From Rhodocyclaceae bacterium (lineage in GTDB: Bacteria > Pseudomonadota > Gammaproteobacteria > Burkholderiales > Rhodocyclaceae), in contig JAVBYI010000005.1 in assembly GCA_030824115.1 (NCBI GenBank), forward strand, positions 62,001-126,000: 64,000 nucleotides of DNA, written 5' to 3'. Under the pieces are notes generated by a model that was not told where the DNA came from, did not search any database, and saw only the letters and a program-made list of their open reading frames with translations. The position numbers were made by a program, and so were the translations under genes. Below are positions 21,601-29,558 of this stretch, piece after piece (the first letter of the stretch is position 1; each line of letters starts with the position of its first letter).

Positions 21601-22978
21601 GGCGGGTAACGTCATTCGCCATATCGCGGTCTTCAGCGATATTACCGACGCCAAGAAGGCTCAGGAAACCATCGAGCGCCAGGCCACTTTCGATACGCTG
21701 ACCGGCTTGCCCAACCGCAACCTGACGATGGATCGCCTCAAGCAGATGTTGTCGTCGAGCCGCCGCAATGGGCGCATGTTTGCCGTGATGTTCCTCGATC
21801 TGGATCACTTCAAGTCGATTAATGACTCGTTAGGCCACGCCGCCGGCGATGAACTGCTGGTGAAGACGGCGTTGCGCATTCGCGGTGTACTGCGTGATGC
21901 CGACTCGGTCGGCCGCATGGGGGGCGACGAGTTCATCGTGTTGCTGAACGATTTGAACAGTACGGATGACATCATCCCGATTGCCGACAAGCTGATGGCC
22001 GAGGTGCGCGAGCCGCTGGTGATTGCCGGACATACCCTGCAAACAGCGACCAGTATCGGCATCACCGTCTATCCGATGGATGGCGATACGCCCGAGATCA
22101 TGCTCAAGAATGCCGACAGCGCCATGTATGAAGCGAAGAAGAATGGTCGCAATACCTTCTGCTTCTTCACCCATCGCATGCAGGATGAGGCCAACAAGCG
22201 CCACTGGATCGACAGCGAGCTCAGTACAGCCCTCCAGCGCGAACGCATGCATGTCTATTACCAGCCGATCATGCGTCTCGACACCATGCAGCTGGCGGGT
22301 GCCGAGGCGCTGTTGCGCTGGCAGCATCCGAGCAAGGGCTTCATTCCGCCCGATGTATTTATCCCGGTCGCCGAACAGAACGGCATGATCGGGCGGCTCA
22401 GCCACTGGGTGTTCGAAACCGGCATTGCCGACTGGGAGCACTGGACGCAGGAACCGGGTACGCGCCTGTCACTGGCATTCAATCTTTCTGCCGCCCAGTT
22501 CGTCGCGCGCGATCACATCGAGCAGATGTTGCGCTTGCTCAGCAAGACCAATCTGGCCAAGGATCACCAGGTAACGATCGAGATTACCGAGAGCCTGAAA
22601 CTTTCCGACAACGAAGCCTATGTCGACATCCTGCGGCAGTTGCGGCAATGTGGTTGCCGTATCGCCATCGACGACTTTGGCACGGGTTACTCATCGCTCA
22701 GCTATCTCAAGCGTATGCCGATCGACATCATCAAGATCGACCGTTCGTTTGTGCGCGATATCACCACCGACCCCACCGACGCGGCGATGATCCAGGCCAT
22801 CCTGCAGATGGCCAGTGCCTTTGGCATGGAGACCGTGGCGGAAGGGGTGGAAACGCCGGAACAGCTGGCCTTCCTGCAGGAACACGGCTGCCATTATGCG
22901 CAAGGATTCCTGTTCAGTAAGGCGTTACCCTATCCTGAGTTTTTGCGCTACGCCAAAGGCATCAAGGGCGCCTGCTAG
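18665..22978 (+). CDS. CheB-CheR-PAS-GGDEF-EAL fusion protein
   Basis: About 1437 residues from TTG 18665, chosen for the AGGGAGAAG site at 18652-18660. Order: a Lys/Ala/Pro-rich N-terminal tail; CheB methylesterase (GIGASAGGLEALRPF, AQHMSPDHR, SGTGSDGSHGI carry the Ser-His-Asp triad); CheR methyltransferase (IWIPGCATGEEVY); a long coiled coil of repeated NEELQ(S/A)(L/S)NEE units near 700-770; two PAS domains; GGDEF with intact RMGGDEF; EAL with intact AEALLRW and DDFGTGYSSLSYLK. No membrane segment. It should make and break c-di-GMP, and may modify chemoreceptors. Signal and partners are unknown; it is downstream of draG. Confidence 0.92.
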   Translation: MQTKKPAKPVAIKASTKTPAAKLSTPKRTATKKAPTSPVEAPVNKPVGDGPLYYVGIGASAGGLEALRPFVANLPAHANMTYIVAQHMSPDHRSLMVELLARETELTVLEASHNLPPQADTIYVAPPNSDVTVANGRLRISKPTNTVGPKPSVDRFFMSLAEDQEDRAIGIILSGTGSDGSHGIKAIKAAGGICIAQEPKSAKYNSMPNAAIRAGGTDLVLPPQEIANQLLSIVQWPRAPIVDELEENPPSTIRGIVRQIATHTGMDFSNYKDATISRQIMRRMAAMQIPGLEAYGDYISTHVAELTELAGNFLICVTSFFRDPESFEAVRRVISEILKTKRPGDDIRIWIPGCATGEEVYTVAIILAEELGLHRDKYRIQLFATDINGDAVSMARAGVYPEAALSGVDSALIDRYFTAQDGMYLIDKSLREMTLFARQDLVQDPPFVRLDMVSCRNLLIYFKSELQERVIKLFHYALRNNAILFLGKSESVGRLSNLFLEKDRRNKIFTKRPVASPAVIGFARMRGLGGSGDSLGYVSSKTVSPPTNSEVGHERLFEIYAPPSLLMTDDGEVLELFGDCSAFLSIRKGKADFNAFTLIKPPLRAELRAFAHRVGRTRQSAISSPIELAVDGVSQYYRMAVHYGGQAESENSNLLLVCFELSDAKHASPGDAVGAGIATSERISELEQEITLNRENLQTVIEELETANEELQSLNEEAQASNEELQASNEELETANEELQASNEELITVNDELGSRTMELSESNSDLSNILNSLQKGLLVADGNLMVTRYNRIALDFFDIPIGTKPNLTSVPMLVHVPGLLNHVANVIKTGMVDEFEFKREDERYFMIRMTPYVDETRKGVGGVVMIIGDITEQKVAEEKLRLSASVFEHASEATVITDAQNQIISVNPAFTTITGYTPDEVIGQKPHILNSGKHPKEFFKHMWEVLLSTGVWQGEIQNRRKNGDTYTEWLSINVLKDEAGNVIRHIAVFSDITDAKKAQETIERQATFDTLTGLPNRNLTMDRLKQMLSSSRRNGRMFAVMFLDLDHFKSINDSLGHAAGDELLVKTALRIRGVLRDADSVGRMGGDEFIVLLNDLNSTDDIIPIADKLMAEVREPLVIAGHTLQTATSIGITVYPMDGDTPEIMLKNADSAMYEAKKNGRNTFCFFTHRMQDEANKRHWIDSELSTALQRERMHVYYQPIMRLDTMQLAGAEALLRWQHPSKGFIPPDVFIPVAEQNGMIGRLSHWVFETGIADWEHWTQEPGTRLSLAFNLSAAQFVARDHIEQMLRLLSKTNLAKDHQVTIEITESLKLSDNEAYVDILRQLRQCGCRIAIDDFGTGYSSLSYLKRMPIDIIKIDRSFVRDITTDPTDAAMIQAILQMASAFGMETVAEGVETPEQLAFLQEHGCHYAQGFLFSKALPYPEFLRYAKGIKGAC

Positions 22979-23379
22979 GCTGCGACGGCCTGTTGAGCAT
23001 GTCGTTTGATGCAGGCCGCCAGTGCCGCATCCATGGTGGCCAGATGGTTGCGGAACCACTCCGGCAGCCCCTGGCTGACATACAGTCGCGCGAAACGCAG
23101 CCGGCCTTCCTGGACGGCATTCAGCATATGTACCAGTTCGCCGAGGACGCGCCGGTGCTCGCCTTCATGTTCGGCAATGGCCGGAAAACCGCAACGGCGC
23201 ATCAGGCTGCTTTCGTTCTCGAAGTGCTGGCGGGTATGTTCGACAAGGGCACTCAGCAGGTAGGGAAAATCCTCGTCGCTGGCGCGGATGGTTTCGCTGG
23301 CCAGTCGCGTGAACGCCTCGTGTGTGGCATCCATCGCATCCACGCCAAGTGCGTGCAGGGCAGGGTTCCAGTTCATCAT
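22975..23379 (-). CDS. Bacteriohemerythrin
   Basis: 134 residues with the hemerythrin iron ligands: HEAF near residue 20, HTRQHFENES (about 48-57), HEGEHRRVL (about 71-79) and WFRNHLATMD near 107. Hemerythrin binds O2 at a non-haem diiron site; such proteins can deliver or sequester oxygen in microaerobic bacteria. It ends four bases into the convergent GGDEF-EAL gene. The SIR2-like stop and this ATG overlap, so the two are co-transcribed on the minus strand. Confidence 0.92.
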   Translation of the reverse strand: MMNWNPALHALGVDAMDATHEAFTRLASETIRASDEDFPYLLSALVEHTRQHFENESSLMRRCGFPAIAEHEGEHRRVLGELVHMLNAVQEGRLRFARLYVSQGLPEWFRNHLATMDAALAACIKRHAQQAVAA

Positions 23380-24224
23380 GCCACCAACTCGGCTTGGCCC
23401 AGCAGCCAGGGGATATCCGCCTCGATGATCTCGATACCCATCTTGCCGAGGAAGCGCCGCTCCTTGTCGGTGGGTTGTTCGATCAGCGCATAGCCTGATG
23501 GTTTGGCTGCGTCGTAGATCAGGTCGGACATCACCATGCGCTCACTGTCGCGGTTGAAGCGCAGGCCGATGAACAGATACTGCTTGCCCTTGCGCTGCTG
23601 TTTGATGAATGATGGCACGGCAAAGCCGCCCATCAGTTCGGTGATGTAGTCGACGTAATCGGCATCCGAAGCGATGTAGGACGACTCGGGCCGGGGAGCG
23701 CCCATCGGCTTGAACAGGACTGGCAGATCAAGCGGGGCTTGCTCGGGCAGGATCGCGGTGTAACTGGCGCCATCGTGGGCGAACAGCTTGAAACGATAGT
23801 CCGTGCCGCCCAGCCGCGCGCAGCCCAGCACCAGCAGGTGGGGCACACCGGAAAAGGAATCAAGCAGTTGCGTATCGCGGTTGATGTCGATCGTGTAGCG
23901 CGGTTGCAGTGCCTTGATCCAGTCGTGCGCTACGCTGCGTGTCCACTGGGTGGCGCCGTAGGTGGTATCAAGAAATTTCGTCACCGCCGCGCGGCCGCGC
24001 TTCAGTTCGATGTTCATTGCGGCGCGCGAGAATTCATACATCAGCTTGGGCGACATTGGTTTGCCGCCGTTCATGGCGATGATCAGTTCATCGCTGGTCG
24101 CGGGCATCGCTGCGCCGGTTTCGGCGTTGCGCACATCGGCCAGGACACCCGGGCCGAGGTAGGGCACCAGACTGCCGCTTTTCAGGCCACTGAGCAGTTG
24201 GGTATGAAGTTCTGGGGTGAGCAT
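23376..24224 (-). CDS. SIR2-like domain protein
   Basis: About 282 residues. SIR2/TIR-like NAD-binding features: SLVPYLGPGVL near residue 18 (GPG where sirtuins have GAG), a middle HLLVLGCARLGGTDYRF stretch and a late YLFIGLRFNRDSER motif like the FLGFS-type strand of SIR2-like proteins. The start at 24224 has GGAGAC upstream; the ATG at 24254 does not. Whether it hydrolyses NAD, deacylates, or only binds NAD cannot be read. Its pairing with bacteriohemerythrin between two nif blocks suggests a nitrogenase- or oxygen-related task, not phage defence, but both remain open. Confidence 0.75.
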   Translation of the reverse strand: MLTPELHTQLLSGLKSGSLVPYLGPGVLADVRNAETGAAMPATSDELIIAMNGGKPMSPKLMYEFSRAAMNIELKRGRAAVTKFLDTTYGATQWTRSVAHDWIKALQPRYTIDINRDTQLLDSFSGVPHLLVLGCARLGGTDYRFKLFAHDGASYTAILPEQAPLDLPVLFKPMGAPRPESSYIASDADYVDYITELMGGFAVPSFIKQQRKGKQYLFIGLRFNRDSERMVMSDLIYDAAKPSGYALIEQPTDKERRFLGKMGIEIIEADIPWLLGQAELVA

Positions 24225-24332
24225 GGGTGTCTCCGTAAGGTTGGGACTACCCATGCAATTCTCACGCCCGGCTGGAAACCCGCATCAGAGCGTGTGTGGG
24301 GGTCTGTAATGTCAGCTTTGCAACAAAGCCAT

Positions 24333-24356
24333 GCCGTCCCGCCATCGCCGACTTTT
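24333..24356 (-). repeat. 24-bp dispersed repeat, copy 7 (across a stop codon)
   Basis: One mismatch to consensus. The first As of the repeat form part of the TAA stop (24357-24355) of the minus-strand gene 24355-24606. Confidence 0.94.
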
Positions 24357-24606
24357 ACTGCACGGGTGTCCGTCCCGAAGCACGAACGCTGGCGATGGTC
24401 GTCAGTGTGGCCATCAGGTGTGTTCCGGTGATTTCCGGGAAGCGTTGTTCGAGTGCTTCGAGGGCCATGCTTTCGTGGGCCATTGAAATCCAGTTGCCGT
24501 TTTCATCGAGGAAGGGCGAGGCGAGTGCGAAGGCTTCAACAAATACCGTGCGCAACTGGCAGTCGGTACGCTGTTCGTTGTCGAGGCCAATGGTGTCGGT
24601 ACTCAT
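24355..24606 (-). CDS. Small hypothetical protein coupled to a FliA-type sigma factor
   Basis: 83 residues, soluble, acidic (MSTDTIGLDNEQRTDC start; FPEITGTHLMATLTTIASVRA). No recognised domain. Its ATG overlaps the stop of the sigma factor gene (ATGA), so it is translated after it and may regulate or assist it; an anti-sigma role is possible but there is no motif to show that. Its stop codon is formed together with a 24-bp repeat. Confidence 0.65.
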   Translation of the reverse strand: MSTDTIGLDNEQRTDCQLRTVFVEAFALASPFLDENGNWISMAHESMALEALEQRFPEITGTHLMATLTTIASVRASGRTPVQ

Positions 24607-25385
24607 GCGGCTCTCCAGCGTGGTTTGAGTAGCGATGCGTGGGTGTCATCGCCGAGGACGGCCGCGCGCAGCTTGGCAATGGCCTGTGTGCGGATCTGGC
24701 TGACCCGTGCCTCGGTGACGCCCAGGATGGCGCCGATTTCGCGCATGGTGCGGTCGTCGCTGTAGTAGGCCTGCATGACGATTTCTTCGCGTTCCGTGAG
24801 TTCGCTGAGGGCGAGCAGCAAGGTACGTTGCACGATCTTGCGTTCGAGTGCGGCGACAGGGTTCGAGTTAGTACTGGCGCACCATGAGATAAAGTCGCGT
24901 TCCTGCTGAACCTCGTCGAAGTCTTCCAACGAAAACAGGGTGTAGCCATCCGCCTGCTGCAGCAAGGACTGGTAGTCATCCAGTGCCATGTCCAGTGCCT
25001 CGGCAACTTCGCTTTCCATGGGCATGCGGCCGAGGCGGTGACATAGTTGCGTGATAGCGACTTCGACGCGGCGCATTTCGTGGCGTACCTTGCGGCTGCC
25101 CGGATCGTTTTCGCGCAGGCCATCGATCATGGCACCACGGATGCGTTGCGACAGATAGGCGTTATAGCTTTTGCCCGCTTGTGAGGCGGTGGATTGGATG
25201 ATGGTCACCAGCAGACCGACCATGCCATCCTGAATCAGATCATCCGCTTCGACATTCGCCGGCAGACGACGCAGCAGTGAGTGTGCGATGGCGCTGACCA
25301 GTGGGGTGTGCTGTGCAATCAGACGCTCGCACTCCTCATCACTGAGGCGTTTGCGTTTGGGTGTTGTGTCAGAAACCTTTGTCAT
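24603..25385 (-). CDS. FliA-family (group 3) alternative sigma factor
   Basis: 260 residues with sigma-70 regions 2, 3 and 4: HTPLVSAIAHSLLRRLP then DDLIQDGMVGLL (region 2), RIRGAMIDGLRENDPGSRKVR (the region 2.4-3 stretch typical of FliA/WhiG), and ELTEREEIVMQAYYSDDRTMREIGAILGVTEARVSQI (region 4 helix-turn-helix). FliA usually drives flagellar genes, but no flagellar gene is near. Neighbours are draT and nif genes, so its regulon may be different. The gene is transcribed away from nifH. Confidence 0.88.
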   Translation of the reverse strand: MTKVSDTTPKRKRLSDEECERLIAQHTPLVSAIAHSLLRRLPANVEADDLIQDGMVGLLVTIIQSTASQAGKSYNAYLSQRIRGAMIDGLRENDPGSRKVRHEMRRVEVAITQLCHRLGRMPMESEVAEALDMALDDYQSLLQQADGYTLFSLEDFDEVQQERDFISWCASTNSNPVAALERKIVQRTLLLALSELTEREEIVMQAYYSDDRTMREIGAILGVTEARVSQIRTQAIAKLRAAVLGDDTHASLLKPRWRAA

Positions 25386-25412
25386 AACGTGGATGATAAC
25401 AAGGCTGCCAGC

Positions 25413-25997
25413 TTACTCGGTGGTTGCGCGTATCCAGTGGCCCATGATTTGCGAGCGGCCGAGCTGGCTTTCCGGGTATTCGAGGCGCAGCAGCAGTCTC
25501 TGCCCGTTGGCCCAGTCGGCAGCAACTTCGTTATAGAGACGGCTGCCGTGTGGCGCAGCGGCGATGGGCTGGTGTGAGATGGCGAGGTCGGTCGCTTTCT
25601 TGCTGTAGGGTGTTTCCAGAACGGCACGGTTTTCCCGGTAGATCGAGAAGGCCAGTGAGACCGCTTTCCATTGGGTGGGTTGCTGAACCTTTGCGGTGGC
25701 GTGGGCCTCCGACCACAAGTGCCAGCCAATGGCCAGGTTGGTGCAACGATGGAGGGCCAGCTCGACGGGGATGCCACGGGCCTTCAACTGGCGGGCCGGA
25801 ATTTGCGTGAGGCCGACATAAAGTTCCTCCGCATTGGGATTTTTCAGATCCTGCATTTTTCGTGTCTGGCCTTGTGCATCGGTAATCAGGTCGGGGTTGC
25901 CGCCCGACCCTGCCATGACCATGGCAAATGCGATGGCGCTGTCGGCGCCGGGCATGCAGAAGGCGATCCAGGTGGCGAGGGCAATGGGACTGAGCAT
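25413..25997 (-). CDS. Degenerate VirB1-like lytic transglycosylase fold protein
   Basis: About 194 residues from ATG 25997. The N-terminal half resembles lytic transglycosylases of the VirB1 type (AFAMVMAGSGGNPDLITD ... YVGLTQIPARQL ... CTNLAIGWHLW). The place normally held by the catalytic Glu (V/E-SGG) reads AGSGG, so the key acid seems missing. The C-terminal half has no family likeness. It starts 13 bases after the draT stop and is probably co-transcribed with draT. Enzymatic activity is doubtful; a binding or scaffolding role would be a guess. Confidence 0.6.
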   Translation of the reverse strand: MLSPIALATWIAFCMPGADSAIAFAMVMAGSGGNPDLITDAQGQTRKMQDLKNPNAEELYVGLTQIPARQLKARGIPVELALHRCTNLAIGWHLWSEAHATAKVQQPTQWKAVSLAFSIYRENRAVLETPYSKKATDLAISHQPIAAAPHGSRLYNEVAADWANGQRLLLRLEYPESQLGRSQIMGHWIRATTE

Positions 25998-26010
25998 GCG
26001 ACCGGCGACC

Positions 26011-26886
26011 CTATAAGGTATGCACGGTGACGGCGTAGGCGCCGCCAATCACCAGATATTCATCCTCGCCTTTCAGCACGCCGGGCAGCAGGGTGCAGTG
26101 GAAGAAGACCTTGGCGACCGGCACGTCGACGGCGAGGATGTAATCGCCAAACTCGCCGGCCCGCTCACGCGAGGTGCTGAAGGAGGTGATGTTGTTGAAC
26201 AGGACCACTTGGCGCTCCTGTTGTCGATGTTGGCCGGAGAGCACTTCGTGTTCGTCGAGGCGGTTGATGCCGCGGTAGAGCGTGAGATGTCCGCCCTGGC
26301 GGCCGGCGCGGGCGAATTCATATTGGCCGTAGGCATAGAGCAGGTCGAGTTGCGCTTCAAGGGCGTTGGTGCCATACAGTCCGGTGGCGCGCATTTCTTC
26401 ATAGCGCTGCCAGGCGCGGCTGGTGAAGTCGCGCAGCGGTTCGCCGTGGTGGCGCGGCACGAGGCCGAAACGCGATTCGACCCAGCCCTTGAGCACGGCA
26501 CCTTCGCGGCTATCGGCATCGAAACTCCAGCCACGCAGGATGCGCAGCCAGTTGGCTTTTGCCCTTTTGGTGGTGCCGGCATCCAGACCGGCCTCCTCGA
26601 GGTGGTCGAGACAGAAATGGGCGTTGAGACCGTCGCAGAAGAGTTTGGCACGCTCGTGCGCCATCTCAATCGGGTCAAGCAGGCCGAACAACTCCGCATG
26701 CAATTCCTCGACGCCATCCAGTTTGAGGGGGGCCGGGTGCTGCTGGAAGGTGAGGCTGCCGAGGATGACGGCGGGCAGGTTGCAGCGGTTGATCGGCAGC
26801 CGTGCCCACGACGGCAGTGTGGGACTTTGGAGCGGATTGTCGTAAGTGCTACAAGAACTCACTGGTGGAGGGGGAGTGGCGGTCAC
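26011..26886 (-). CDS. draT: NAD+-dinitrogenase reductase ADP-ribosyltransferase DraT
   Basis: Up to 291 residues. ADP-ribosyltransferase landmarks: LYRGIN (NAD-binding Arg), NNITSFSTSRERAGEFGD (Ser-Thr-Ser strand) and EDEYLVIGG (E-x-E catalytic Glu). DraT adds ADP-ribose to one NifH Arg when fixed nitrogen or darkness/energy loss makes nitrogenase wasteful. It is divergent from nifH. The start is uncertain: GTG 26886 is the longest option, GTG 26862 is another, and neither has a clear ribosome site. The NifA site of nifH lies inside the first codons of the long form. Confidence 0.92.
   Translation of the reverse strand: MTATPPPPVSSCSTYDNPLQSPTLPSWARLPINRCNLPAVILGSLTFQQHPAPLKLDGVEELHAELFGLLDPIEMAHERAKLFCDGLNAHFCLDHLEEAGLDAGTTKRAKANWLRILRGWSFDADSREGAVLKGWVESRFGLVPRHHGEPLRDFTSRAWQRYEEMRATGLYGTNALEAQLDLLYAYGQYEFARAGRQGGHLTLYRGINRLDEHEVLSGQHRQQERQVVLFNNITSFSTSRERAGEFGDYILAVDVPVAKVFFHCTLLPGVLKGEDEYLVIGGAYAVTVHTL
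26838..26853. promoter_or_regulatory. NifA upstream activator site of nifH
   Basis: TGTCGTAAGTGCTACA fits TGT-N10-ACA. It lies 80 bases upstream of the nifH -24 box, the normal distance for looping by bound NifA. Confidence 0.85.
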
Positions 26887-26932
26887 GTCTAAATCTTAGT
26901 GTTATCAGTGAGTTGTGGTGTTTGTGTGGTGA

Positions 26933-26948
26933 TGGCACGCTCCTTGCC
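26933..26948 (+). promoter_or_regulatory. Sigma-54 (-24/-12) promoter of nifH
   Basis: TGGCAC-GCTCC-TTGCC (26933-26948) matches the consensus. It lies about 77 bases before nifH ATG. Confidence 0.93.
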
Positions 26949-26989
26949 ATTCCTTCGTCGGGAAGCGCGATTTGTTCTGGATTAACTGA

Positions 26990-27934
<945 letters not shown>

Positions 27935-27955
27935 TTTATTTATTCGCAACCTGTC

Positions 27956-27984
27956 GGCACCGTGCCCGGATAGAGGCCGGTGCC
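27956..27984 (+). other. Stem-loop between nifH and nifD
   Basis: GGCACCG (27956-27962) pairs with CGGTGCC (27978-27984), directly before the AAAAGGAG ribosome site of nifD. There is no T-run after it, so it is more likely an mRNA-stability or partial-attenuation element than a full terminator. This can leave more nifH than nifDK message. Confidence 0.55.
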
Positions 27985-27999
27985 TAAAAGGAGAACAAG

Positions 28000-29472
28000 A
28001 TGGCTGCATTGACCCGTGAAGAAACCCAGGCCCTCATCGAAGAGGTGCTTGAGGTTTATCCCGAGAAAGCAAAGAAAGACCGTGCCAAGCACATGATGGT
28101 GAACGACAAGGCGTTGGAGTCGTCGAAGAAGTGCATCACCTCCAACCGCAAGTCGCTGCCCGGCGTGATGACCATGCGCGGCTGTGCCTACGCCGGCTCC
28201 AAGGGCGTGGTCTGGGGTCCGATCAAGGACATGATCTCGATCTCGCACGGCCCGATCGGCTGCGGCCAGTATGCGCGTGGCGGTCGCCGCAACTACTACG
28301 TCGGCACCACCGGCGTCGATACGTTCTGCGAAATCAACTTCACCTCGGACTTCCAGGAGAAGGACATCGTTTTCGGCGGCGACAAGAAGCTGACCAAGCT
28401 GATGGAAGAGATTGAAGTGCTGTTCCCGCTGAACAAAGGCATCTCGGTGCAGTCCGAGTGTCCGATCGGTCTGATCGGCGACGACATCGAAGCGGTTTCC
28501 AAGAAGATGGCTGCTCAAATCAATAAACCCGTGGTGCCGGTGCGTTGCGAAGGCTTCCGTGGCGTTTCCCAGTCGCTCGGCCACCACATCGCCAACGACT
28601 CCGTGCGTGACTGGATTCTTTCCAACCGCGACGGTCAGGCGTTCGAGAAGACCCCGTACGACGTGGCCATCCTCGGCGACTACAACATCGGCGGCGACGC
28701 CTGGGCCTCGCGCATCCTGCTCGAAGAAATGGGTTTGCGCGTGGTCGCCCAGTGGTCCGGCGACGGCACGCTGGCCGAAATGGAGAACACCCCGAACGTG
28801 AAGCTCAACCTGCTGCACTGCTACCGTTCGATGAACTACATCTCCCGCCACATGGAAGAGAAGTACGGTATCCCATGGCTTGAGTACAACTTCTTCGGCC
28901 CGACCAAAATCGCCGAATCGCTGCGCGCCATCGCATCGCACTTCGACGACCGCATCAAGGAAGGCGCCGAGCGTGTGATCGAGAAATACACGCCCGCCAT
29001 GAACGCCGTGATCGCCAAGTTCAAGCCGCGCCTGCAGGGCAAGAAAGTGATGCTCTACGTCGGCGGCCTGCGTCCGCGTCACGTTGTGGGTGCCTATGAG
29101 GACCTGGGCATGGAAGTGGTCGGCACCGGCTACGAATTCGCCCACAACGACGACTACGATCGCACCATGAAGGATATGGGCGATGCCACGCTGATCTACG
29201 ACGACGTCACCGGTCACGAGCTCGACGAGTTCGTCAAGGCGATGAAGCCCGATCTGATCGGTTCCGGCATCAAGGAAAAGTACGTCTTCCACAAGATGGG
29301 CGTGCCCTTCCGTCAGCTGCACAGCTGGGACTACTCCGGCCCCTACCACGGCTACGACGGCTTCGCCATCTTCGCCAAGGACATGGACCTGACCTTGAAC
29401 AATCCGGTCTGGAAGATGCTCAAGGCACCGTGGCTGAAGGATGAAGCCACTGCCGAGAAGAAGGCTGCCTGA
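28000..29472 (+). CDS. nifD: Nitrogenase MoFe protein alpha chain NifD
   Basis: 490 residues. P-cluster Cys62, Cys88 and Cys154 are present (RGCAYAG, PIGCGQ, SECPIG). FeMo-co ligands Cys274 ([10 protein letters not shown]) and His441 (QLHSWDYSG) are present as in molybdenum nitrogenases. With NifK it forms the tetramer that reduces N2. AAAAGGAG precedes the ATG. The long antisense frame over this gene is a codon-bias shadow. Confidence 0.99.
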   Translation: MAALTREETQALIEEVLEVYPEKAKKDRAKHMMVNDKALESSKKCITSNRKSLPGVMTMRGCAYAGSKGVVWGPIKDMISISHGPIGCGQYARGGRRNYYVGTTGVDTFCEINFTSDFQEKDIVFGGDKKLTKLMEEIEVLFPLNKGISVQSECPIGLIGDDIEAVSKKMAAQINKPVVPVRCEGFRGVSQSLGHHIANDSVRDWILSNRDGQAFEKTPYDVAILGDYNIGGDAWASRILLEEMGLRVVAQWSGDGTLAEMENTPNVKLNLLHCYRSMNYISRHMEEKYGIPWLEYNFFGPTKIAESLRAIASHFDDRIKEGAERVIEKYTPAMNAVIAKFKPRLQGKKVMLYVGGLRPRHVVGAYEDLGMEVVGTGYEFAHNDDYDRTMKDMGDATLIYDDVTGHELDEFVKAMKPDLIGSGIKEKYVFHKMGVPFRQLHSWDYSGPYHGYDGFAIFAKDMDLTLNNPVWKMLKAPWLKDEATAEKKAA

Positions 29473-29558
29473 GTCCTGACACCTGACGCATAGCGAATCC
29501 CATTCCGATCAACCGATGCCCGCGTCCACAGATAGATGGCCGGGCGAAGGAGACCAAA

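Noticed and set aside
24252..24270. Minus-strand GG-N10-GC before the SIR2-like gene as a sigma-54 promoter
   Set aside because: The -24 box reads GGGCGT instead of TGGCAC and there is no TGT-N10-ACA site upstream.
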